A stretch of 6,439 nucleotides of DNA, taken from positions 1-6,439 of the forward strand of contig CAMKPI010000091.1 of NCBI GenBank assembly GCA_946414625.1, given 5' to 3'. The first letter of the stretch is position 1; each line of letters opens with the position of its first letter. The DNA comes from an uncultured Spirochaetaceae bacterium (GTDB lineage: Bacteria; Spirochaetota; Spirochaetia; Sphaerochaetales; Sphaerochaetaceae). Made by a program: the position numbers and the translations under genes. The notes beneath the pieces were generated by a model. It did no database searches, was not told where the DNA came from, and worked only from the letters and a program-made list of their open reading frames with translations. Positions 1 through 5,022 of this stretch are shown one piece after another.

Positions 1-2103
1 GAGGATGCGGAAAGGGTGGCTGAGATCCTCAGGACGAACGACGGAGTTGCTGCGGCGCGGTATTTGGAAGGCGTCCTTTCTTTTGGAAATGAGAGGGCTT
101 TGTTTCTGAAAACCAATATCCACAGTTTGGAAGAAGAGGTTCGGATCCGGAATGTAAAAGTCGGGCGCCTGATTGAGAGGGAGAAGTCGAAAACGGAGCT
201 GAGTCGTTCCCGGGATGAGCTCTCTGCGCTGGAGGAGAGACGGCTGGATTGTGCCAAAGTCGTTTCCGAGACCGCTGAAAGCCTCCGCGGAAAGGATGAT
301 CTGCTTTCCAGGATAGGGCGGATTTTGGGCGAAAAGGACGATTACATAAGGCAGGAAGCATTAAAGAAGGATATACAGGCCCTTTTGGCGCGTTGCGGAG
401 CCTTAGAACAGACAATCGCGGATCATGAGGAGAACTTCTCATCTCTGTCGGCAAGGCTTGACGCAGAGCGGCGCGAACGCGCTTCGCTGGAAGTCTCCGG
501 GGAGAATCTTGAACGTCATAGGGCCGGGATGGAAAGGATTCTGTCTGATGAGAAATGGATTCAGGGAATGGAGAGGAGCCTTGATAGGCTCGGAGTTCTG
601 CAGGCGAGCCTGAAAGCGGCGCAGAAGGAATATCTTGCCAATAAGGGCAGGTGCGACGAGGCGACTGCGCACTTTAATTCAAGGAATCAGGCTTTTTTGA
701 ACGCGCAGGCGGGGATTTTGTCGGAAAGCCTGGAAGAAGGAAAGCCGTGCCCCGTATGCGGATCCAAGGTCCACCCGCATCCCGCCAAAAAGAGTTCCTA
801 TACTCCGACCGAGGCGGAGCTGAAAGAGGAGAAGCAGGTTTTGGAGGCTTTGGAGAGAGCCCGCGACGACGCATACGGCAAGTGTGTTCAGTTGAATTCC
901 GATTATAATTCGTTGCTGAACAACGTGTTGACGTCTGGAGAAGAGCGGTTCGGAGATTTTGATCCGCACAGTCGTGACAAGCTGGACTCCTTCCGCATGG
1001 AAACATCAAGAAGAAAAAATGAAACGGCTGCTTTGATACGGCAGGAGGAGGCGAACAAGGCGCGGATGGCGGCTCTGGATGGGAGCATAGCAAAAGATGA
1101 GACCGCGCTGGAAATGCTGAAAACTTCGCTCGATAGTGAAAAAATTGAGAGGGAGACTGTCTCTGAAGCTTTGAAGCAGAGTAGGGAGCAGGTTGAGGTG
1201 TTGAACGGGAAGCTCTCGTTCGGAAGCTTTTCACAGGCGTCGCAGGAAATTGGGAGACTGGAAGAGGCAGCGAGGGCTCTGGAGACGAAGCACAAGAAGG
1301 CGGAGGAGAATTTCAAGGCTGTGATGGAGGAGGTGAACCGGCTCTCCGGGCGCATCGGGGTTTTGGAGGATTCCCTGGAGAAGGCGGAGGATGGCTCTCT
1401 GGAGGAAGAGAAGGCTCTCTCGGAGGAAGAGTCCAGGCAGCTTGGCACGATGACAGAGGAATTGCGGGCTTTGAGTGCCGAAATCCGGGCGAATGAGAAC
1501 ATTCGTGACAACATTGTCCGGGAATTGGAGAAGATGACTTCTCTCGATAAGCAATACGGCATCGTGAAAAGACTTTCCGATACTGCAAACGGGGATTTGA
1601 ACGGGCGGGATAAGCTCACTCTTGAGTCTTTTGTCCAGGCGGTTTATTTCGACAGGATAATCAAGCGCTCCAATATCAGGCTCAGGGATATGACCGATGG
1701 GAAATACGAGCTTGTTCGAAGCGTTACTGCGGACAACAGGAGACAGAAGACGGGGTTGGATCTGGACATTATCGACTATTACAATGGAACGCGGCGCAGC
1801 GTGAAGACCTTGTCTGGAGGGGAGTCTTTCCTTGCGTCCCTTGCCCTTGCGTTGGGTTTATCGGATGAGGTTCAGTGCAATGCCGGGGGGATCGAGATTG
1901 AGAGCATGTTTGTGGACGAGGGCTTCGGTACTCTTGACGCTGACGCGCTGAACCGCGCGCTTCAGACGCTGCGGAGCGTCACCGGCGGAAACGGGCTGGT
2001 GGGAATCATCAGCCATGTCGAAGACTTGAAAAGCAAAATCGATACCCAGATTGTGGTGAAAAAGGATGTGAATGGGCATAGCTCGGTGTTGATTCGGGTC
2101 TAG
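1..2103 (+). CDS. sbcC: SbcC/Rad50-type exonuclease ATPase subunit, C-terminal part (5' end outside window)
   Basis: This is the large subunit of the SbcCD (Mre11-Rad50-like) complex, a cytoplasmic ATP-driven nuclease that trims DNA ends and cleaves hairpins with SbcD. The frame is open from base 1, so the GTG at 16 is probably internal. About 700 residues are visible, against roughly 1000-1100 for the family, so the N-terminal Walker A lobe and much of the first coiled-coil arm are missing. Counting from base 1, the zinc hook CPVCGS is at residue 250 (bases 748-765) and splits two long, Glu/Lys/Arg-rich, Gly/Pro-poor coiled-coil arms. The ABC signature LSGGESF is at residue 604 (1810-1830), Walker B/D-loop FVDEGFGTLD is near residue 637 (1909-1938), and the H-loop ISHVEDL has His at residue 672 (2014). 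It ends at TAG 2101-2103. All C-terminal ATPase motifs are intact. sbcD would be expected just upstream, outside the window. Family assignment is very secure. Confidence 0.96.
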   Translation, partial: EDAERVAEILRTNDGVAAARYLEGVLSFGNERALFLKTNIHSLEEEVRIRNVKVGRLIEREKSKTELSRSRDELSALEERRLDCAKVVSETAESLRGKDDLLSRIGRILGEKDDYIRQEALKKDIQALLARCGALEQTIADHEENFSSLSARLDAERRERASLEVSGENLERHRAGMERILSDEKWIQGMERSLDRLGVLQASLKAAQKEYLANKGRCDEATAHFNSRNQAFLNAQAGILSESLEEGKPCPVCGSKVHPHPAKKSSYTPTEAELKEEKQVLEALERARDDAYGKCVQLNSDYNSLLNNVLTSGEERFGDFDPHSRDKLDSFRMETSRRKNETAALIRQEEANKARMAALDGSIAKDETALEMLKTSLDSEKIERETVSEALKQSREQVEVLNGKLSFGSFSQASQEIGRLEEAARALETKHKKAEENFKAVMEEVNRLSGRIGVLEDSLEKAEDGSLEEEKALSEEESRQLGTMTEELRALSAEIRANENIRDNIVRELEKMTSLDKQYGIVKRLSDTANGDLNGRDKLTLESFVQAVYFDRIIKRSNIRLRDMTDGKYELVRSVTADNRRQKTGLDLDIIDYYNGTRRSVKTLSGGESFLASLALALGLSDEVQCNAGGIEIESMFVDEGFGTLDADALNRALQTLRSVTGGNGLVGIISHVEDLKSKIDTQIVVKKDVNGHSSVLIRV

Positions 2104-2183
2104 GGCAACTCCTCTGAGCCTGACGAAGAGGATAGACACCTGTGCTGGCAAATCTGGTTCAGAGCGACGCCTCTCTGCCTGAC
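2087..2183. repeat. Divergent direct repeat that includes the sbcC stop codon
   Basis: Bases 2087-2124, which span the last sbcC codons and the TAG, resemble 2143-2183 (period about 59 bp). The best-conserved part is the 14 bases ending in GCCTGAC (2111-2124 and 2170-2183), identical except at two adjacent positions. The rest matches at about 24 of 33 positions, with a three-base gap. It may be an old tandem duplication of the sbcC 3' end. The similarity outside the 14-base core is weak and was judged by eye. Confidence 0.4.
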
Positions 2184-2445
2184 GCTGTGTGTAATGGAGG
2201 GTCGCTTGCCGTCGAATGGTGTCCGTTGAGGTTCCCGGACAAGAGCCGGTGCCACGCCCGCCGGCGAAAGGAGTCCGTTGGGGTTCCCGGACAAGAGTCG
2301 GTGCCGCGCGGGGACAGCGGGACTGAGCGCCGATCAAGGCAGGTTCTTCGAGCCGCTTGCTGGATTCGGGCTGTCTCCTGCATGATGCTTATCATCTGAG
2401 AGAGAACATGGCTATGGGCTCCATCGACTATGGTCCGCCGTCGCG
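2104..2445. other. Convergent intergenic region without a credible gene
   Basis: This 342-bp stretch lies between the converging ends of sbcC (+) and the aldo/keto reductase (-). Open frames run through it on both strands, but they have no good ribosome binding site and simply read through the tandem repeats described separately. A GCT-loop hairpin (2414-2424, stem ATGG/CCAT) sits just beyond the reductase stop. It is short and has no T-run, so I do not call it a terminator. No strong intrinsic terminator is visible for either gene. Confidence 0.7.
2203..2309. repeat. 52-bp tandem duplication (two copies)
   Basis: Unit 1 is 2203-2254 and unit 2 is 2255-2306, each opening with CGC. About 44 of 52 positions agree, and the match continues into the CGC at 2307. 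The best segment is 37 bp long (2221-2257 against 2273-2309, 34 identical). Each copy contains a potential hairpin around ACAAGAG: CCGG pairs with CCGG in copy 1 (2236-2250) and CCGG with TCGG in copy 2, where the change keeps a G-U wobble. The 52-bp period is not a multiple of three, so any reading frame shifts between copies. That argues against a coding function. Confidence 0.88.
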
Positions 2446-3345
2446 TTATCTTTGCCGGAAGTCCGCACTCTTTCCGTCAGTCACATCACTCGTGCCAAGG
2501 CAGAAGCGGACGAATTCGGGGTTCAGGTGCTTTGTGCGGGTCTCTCCGGGACCTTTGTCGAGCCCTGAAATGAGTGCCATCTCAATATCGGTGAGTGTGA
2601 AGCCGAAGATGTCCGCGTTCTCGCGTAATCTTTCCGGGTGTACTGACTTTGGAAGGACTACGATGCCTTGCTGCACAAGGAAGCGAAGCACAATCTGTGC
2701 CACTGTTTTTCCGTGCAATTTTGCGATCTCTATCAGGACCGGCTCGTTGTACGGGTTGTATCTTCCGCCGCCGAGTGGAGCCCACGCCTCGGGGGTCACC
2801 TTGTAGTGCCTCATGTTGTCCAGAGCTTCTTTCTGTGTGTAGTATGGATGTATTTCAATCTGGTTCACAGCGGGCTTCAGATCCACGGTTTCGCAGAAGT
2901 TTGCAAGGATGTTCGGGTAGAAGTTTGAGACGCCTATTGTTCTGATCCTGCCTTTTTCGACGAATTCTTCCAACGCTCGCCAGCCGGAGAAGTAGTCTCC
3001 CAGAGCCTGGTGTATGAGAAACATGTCGAAGTATTCGAGTCCGGATCTCCTGAAAGAGGCTTCAATGGCTTCTCTGGCGGTGTCTATGTTTTTCATTTCG
3101 CTGGGCCAGAGTTTTGTCGTGATGAAGAGGTCTTCCCGCGTGCAGATGCCACGGTCCACCGCAATGCGAACCGCGTCTCCCACGGCGTCCTCGTTTTGGT
3201 AGGCGGCGGCGGTGTCTATGTGCCTGTAGCCGCATTTGATGGCGTCAAGCACGGTTGAGCAGCACTGCGCCTTGTCGGGAATGCGGAATACTCCGAGACC
3301 CAGTACCGGGATGGAGAGCCCGTTGTTCATTGTAATGCGTTCCAT
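2446..3345 (-). CDS. Aldo/keto reductase (AKR superfamily)
   Basis: A 299-residue NAD(P)H-dependent oxidoreductase with the (beta/alpha)8-barrel AKR fold, cytosolic, reducing aldehydes or ketones to alcohols. The catalytic tetrad is complete: Asp44 and Tyr49 in HIDTAAAYQNE, Lys78 in ITTKLW and His112 in FLIHQA. Cofactor-side motifs are present: GVSNF (Asn141), QIEIHPYY (Gln162) and LPKSVHPERLREN (Lys233, Ser234, Arg239). It resembles the prokaryotic AKR5/2,5-diketo-D-gluconate reductase-like group, usually about 275-285 residues, and has a slightly longer C-terminus ending DGKSADFRQR. The usual AYSPLG is AWAPLG here. I chose ATG 3345 because AAGGAG lies seven bases upstream and the family's N-terminus fits; the frame stays open to 3531, but that extension overlaps the aldolase and is not AKR-like. 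It lies 88 bp downstream of the aldolase on the same strand and is probably cotranscribed. The natural substrate cannot be read from the sequence. Confidence 0.95.
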   Translation of the reverse strand: MERITMNNGLSIPVLGLGVFRIPDKAQCCSTVLDAIKCGYRHIDTAAAYQNEDAVGDAVRIAVDRGICTREDLFITTKLWPSEMKNIDTAREAIEASFRRSGLEYFDMFLIHQALGDYFSGWRALEEFVEKGRIRTIGVSNFYPNILANFCETVDLKPAVNQIEIHPYYTQKEALDNMRHYKVTPEAWAPLGGGRYNPYNEPVLIEIAKLHGKTVAQIVLRFLVQQGIVVLPKSVHPERLRENADIFGFTLTDIEMALISGLDKGPGETRTKHLNPEFVRFCLGTSDVTDGKSADFRQR

Positions 3346-3352
3346 TTGACGA

Positions 3353-3358
3353 CTCCTT
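3353..3358 (-). promoter_or_regulatory. Ribosome binding site of the aldo/keto reductase
   Basis: On the minus strand AAGGAG (3358 to 3353) precedes ATG 3345 by seven bases. This near-ideal spacing fixes the start and rules out the longer open frame that runs into the aldolase gene. Confidence 0.85.
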
Positions 3359-3404
3359 GCATCGCTTGAATGTTTGCGCCTTTGCGAGGCTTGTATTGTG
3401 CGGC

Positions 3405-3431
3405 AGTCCGACCGGTATGCGTCGCCGGACT
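3405..3431 (-). other. Stem-loop just after the aldolase stop codon
   Basis: AGTCCG (3405-3410) and CGGACT (3426-3431) form a perfect 6-bp inverted repeat, extendable by a G-U and a C-G pair. It lies two bases beyond the aldolase stop codon, inside the 88-bp gap to the aldo/keto reductase. No T-run follows in the minus-strand direction, so it is not a classic terminator. It could protect the upstream mRNA end or partly attenuate transcription into the reductase. That role is inference. Confidence 0.5.
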
Positions 3432-3433
3432 CT

Positions 3434-4354
3434 CTATTCTGAATCTCCGACCGATTCCTTTTTGGAAAGGAGATAAATCCTATTTTTTTCCCGGAAGCCG
3501 GAAGCCTTGCCCTCGGAGCCGGAAAGGTCAATCCAGTGGCTTATGAAGTGTTTTGCCGCCATTTCCATACGACTCATCAGGTCGATGTATCCGATTTTGG
3601 GATTTGCGGAGAGATCCTCCAACAGAGACGCTCTGCAGGCAGAGAAAACATCGGTCACAACGTTGATTTTGTTGATTCCCGCCTGTACCGCGCGGACGAT
3701 GTTCTCGTCTCCGGCACCGCTCCCGCCGTGAAGGGCAAGCGGCATGCCGCCTGTTGCCTCTTTGCATTCGCGGATCCTGTCGAAGTTTATATGGGGGATG
3801 AGACCTTTGGGATATTCTCCGTGCGCGGTGCCCACAGCCACGGCAAGGCAGTCCACCCCGGTTTCCCTCGCAAACATCGCGGCGTCGGATGCGTTCGTGT
3901 ACGCCGCTTCGTTCGCGTCATCCCCGGCGGCGGCATTGCCTACATGCCCGAGTTCTCCTTCGATTCCCATGCCAAAGGTGTGGCACGTCTCTGCCCAGTG
4001 TCGCGTTTCGCGGATGTTGCCTTCCAGGGGCAGGAGGGAGCCGTCGTACATGATAGACGAAAAACCGTTCCGGAATGCGTACATGAGGCGCTCCGGGTCG
4101 TTGCCGTGGTCCAGGCACGTGGCAACCGGCACGTTGGCATATTCAGCGAGGCGGCGGATCATTGGAATCATCAGCTCCGCCTTGGCGTGGACGCGCATCA
4201 TGTTCTGCCCCAGAAGGAAGATCACGGGTGCGTTCTTTTCCGCGGCTGCCGTGATGATGCCGCGCGCTGTTTCCATGTTTATGGCACTTGTCGCAATCAC
4301 CGCGTAGTTCTTCTCTGCGGCATCGGACAGTATTGTTTTGATGTCAGTGTACAT
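3434..4354 (-). CDS. Class II ketose-bisphosphate aldolase (fructose/tagatose-bisphosphate type)
   Basis: A 306-residue zinc-dependent TIM-barrel aldolase that cleaves a ketose 1,6-bisphosphate to dihydroxyacetone phosphate and glyceraldehyde 3-phosphate, or an analogous sugar phosphate. Diagnostic motifs are in order: CLDHG with catalytic Asp82 and zinc ligand His83, IEGELGHVG (Glu134, usual second-metal region), GTAHGEYP (His178), LALHGGSG (His209) and GINKINVVTD (228-236), which binds substrate phosphate and the sodium/potassium site. Spacing of His83, His178 and His209 closely follows the GatY/KbaY subgroup. The C-terminus has about 25 extra Lys/Ser/Glu-rich residues. ATG 4354 is chosen because the N-terminus MYTDIKTILSDAAEKNYAV matches the family start; a TTG at 4381 would place the promoter inside the gene. 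No Shine-Dalgarno precedes the ATG. It heads a probable operon with the aldo/keto reductase. Fructose, tagatose and other sugar-bisphosphate specificities cannot be separated from sequence alone. Confidence 0.94.
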   Translation of the reverse strand: MYTDIKTILSDAAEKNYAVIATSAINMETARGIITAAAEKNAPVIFLLGQNMMRVHAKAELMIPMIRRLAEYANVPVATCLDHGNDPERLMYAFRNGFSSIMYDGSLLPLEGNIRETRHWAETCHTFGMGIEGELGHVGNAAAGDDANEAAYTNASDAAMFARETGVDCLAVAVGTAHGEYPKGLIPHINFDRIRECKEATGGMPLALHGGSGAGDENIVRAVQAGINKINVVTDVFSACRASLLEDLSANPKIGYIDLMSRMEMAAKHFISHWIDLSGSEGKASGFREKNRIYLLSKKESVGDSE

Positions 4355-4360
4355 GGGCTT

Positions 4361-4388
4361 ATTATACGCTGTTCCCGGCAAAGTTCAA
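4361..4388 (-). promoter_or_regulatory. Sigma70-type promoter of the aldolase operon, predicted leaderless
   Basis: On the minus strand TTGAAC (4388-4383) and a perfect TATAAT (4366-4361) are separated by 16 bases. The TATAAT ends six bases before the ATG at 4354, so transcription should start at or within a base or two of the start codon. The absence of any Shine-Dalgarno fits a leaderless transcript. The motifs are seen directly; the start site is inferred from usual -10 to +1 spacing. Confidence 0.8.
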
Positions 4389-4478
4389 ACTATGCCCGCG
4401 GGCGCGCGGGGAAATTTAATCGATGCTTGTGGATGTGCCTCTGTTCGGTATCACCAAACAAAGCCTGCGGGCGGGAAA

Positions 4479-4707
4479 AATTTAATCCGTCCGTCACGCG
4501 CTTAGTGACCTTGGCGTTCTTATAAACGATGCCTTCGGGCTTGCGGAAAAAATTTAATCCATTGGCAGCGGCGGGAACGAAGCCTCTGATTTGTCGCTAT
4601 GCTCGCGGATGCAGGGTTTTTGTAATGGCGTTTCAAGATGAAAATACCGTGAGAGATGCCGCTGTTGCTGTTGGTGAAAACACCGGTACGTTGATAACAG
4701 CGGGAAC
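4479..4707. repeat. Tandem repeat unit A (229 bp)
   Basis: This is the first of two direct copies, opening with AATTTAATC and ending with CAGCGGGAAC. It matches unit B at roughly 85% by eye. The first 53 bases differ at only four sites, all transitions. Inner landmarks are the GTCAC/GTGAC hairpin (4493-4509), the GCC-TTCG-GGC hairpin (4531-4540), a second TTTAATCC tract (4553-4560) and a 29-codon open frame from 4625. Near its end CCGCTGTT (4659-4666) and AACAGCGG (4696-4703) are perfect inverted repeats around an inner GGTG-AAAA-CACC hairpin (4672-4683). Confidence 0.9.
4493..4509. other. Hairpin 1 of unit A, covarying with unit B
   Basis: A 5-bp stem GTCAC/GTGAC encloses the loop GCGCTTA. 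The equivalent site in unit B (4722-4738) is GTCGC/GCGAC with the same loop, so an A-T pair has become a G-C pair by changes on both sides. These are two of only four differences in the first 53 bases of the units. Confidence 0.7.
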
Positions 4708-4925
4708 AATTTAATCTGTCCGTCGCGCGCTTAGCGACCTTGGCGTTCTTACAAACGATGTTTGCGGACACGCGGGAAATTTTTAATCCATCGGTAACAG
4801 CGGGAACAAAGCCTCTGATTTGTTGTGATGTCCGCAGGCGCAGGGTTTTGTAATGGCGTTTCAAGATGAAAACACCGCGAGAGATGCCGCTGTTGTCGTT
4901 GTTGAAAACACCGGTGCTGTTGATG
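4708..4925. repeat. Tandem repeat unit B (~218 bp, merges into a promoter)
   Basis: This second copy starts directly where unit A ends. It keeps the first hairpin as GTCGC/GCGAC (4722-4738) and the second as GTT-TGCG-GAC (4760-4769). A single-base deletion in a T-run (near 4845) makes the later half lie 228 rather than 229 bases from unit A. The similarity ends around 4925, exactly where the -10 box of the next gene begins. The terminal AACAGCGG arm found in unit A is absent at this end. Confidence 0.88.
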
Positions 4926-4931
4926 TAAAAT
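4902..4931 (+). promoter_or_regulatory. Sigma70-type promoter of the KPR-ferredoxin gene
   Basis: TTGAAA (4902-4907) and TAAAAT (4926-4931) are separated by 18 bases, each one or two mismatches from consensus. The spacer contains the 8-bp palindrome CACCGGTG (4909-4916), a possible operator. The -35 box lies in the end of repeat unit B and the -10 box just beyond it. The expected transcript start near 4938 gives a leader of about 85 bases before TTG 5023. Confidence 0.6.
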
Positions 4932-5011
4932 AAATGAAACACTTGTCAGGCGAGTGTGTCAGCCGTCCAAGGAGTCCATGCAGGGTGCTTTTTTGGGCAA
5001 ACTCAGAATTC

Positions 5012-5017
5012 GAGGTG
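5012..5017 (+). promoter_or_regulatory. Ribosome binding site deciding the TTG start at 5023
   Basis: GAGGTG is fully complementary to the usual 16S anti-Shine-Dalgarno and lies five bases before TTG 5023, where the family's typical N-terminus begins. A competing in-frame site, AAGGAG (4969-4974), lies only three bases before ATG 4978 and would add 15 residues before the Rossmann fold. Confidence 0.6.
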
Positions 5018-5022
5018 CAAAA

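Larger units (their letters stand above)
4394..4769. repeat. Family of four small NNCG-loop hairpins
   Basis: Four 10-base hairpins share a 3-bp stem and a four-base loop ending in CG: GCC-CGCG-GGC (4394-4403), GCC-TGCG-GGC (4463-4472), GCC-TTCG-GGC (4531-4540) and GTT-TGCG-GAC (4760-4769). Each is followed within about 8-13 bases by an A-rich tract and TTTAATC. TTCG and TGCG belong to the stable UNCG tetraloop class when transcribed on the plus strand. The fourth copy changes one pair from C-G to U-A and another to U-G, preserving pairing. Confidence 0.65.
4384..4936. repeat. Divergent intergenic region filled by a repeat array
   Basis: The region between the aldolase and the KPR-ferredoxin gene contains two tandem units (4479-4707 and 4708-4925) and a shorter, more diverged fragment (4384-4478). 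The common signature is a short G+C hairpin followed by an A-rich tract and TTTAATC(C). TTTAATC recurs five times on the plus strand, starting at 4415, 4481, 4553, 4711 and 4782. The short open frames here follow the repeat and show no selection that I can see. I find no transposase, terminal inverted repeat or target duplication. Confidence 0.8.

Noticed and set aside
903..1619. A 238-codon minus-strand open frame inside sbcC, rich in Ser/Phe/Leu
   Set aside because: The composition is what antisense reading of Glu/Lys-rich coiled-coil codons produces, and the plus strand carries the real gene.
2142..2399. A plus-strand open frame of 85 codons downstream of sbcC
   Set aside because: It spans the 52-bp tandem repeat, which shifts frame between copies, and it lacks a credible ribosome site and any known motif.
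3346..3531. N-terminal extension of the aldo/keto reductase to the upstream ATG at 3531
   Set aside because: It overlaps the aldolase coding end, does not resemble AKR sequence and ignores the strong AAGGAG before ATG 3345.
3536..4525. A 329-codon plus-strand open frame antisense to the aldolase
   Set aside because: It lies almost wholly opposite a gene with complete catalytic motifs and has no recognisable domain. It is a shadow frame.
4479..4925. MITE or insertion sequence
   Set aside because: No terminal inverted repeats, target-site duplications or transposase remnant are visible at the unit edges. The two copies abut directly, which fits tandem duplication better.
4384..4936. A CRISPR array
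   Set aside because: There are only two long, diverged units with no uniform short repeats or unique spacers, and no cas genes are visible.
4520..4942. A 140-codon minus-strand open frame across the repeat array with an internally repeated peptide containing ILKRHYK
   Set aside because: It begins at GTG without a ribosome site, follows the DNA repeat exactly, and nearly all differences between the copies change the amino acid. I treat it as a by-product of the DNA repeat.
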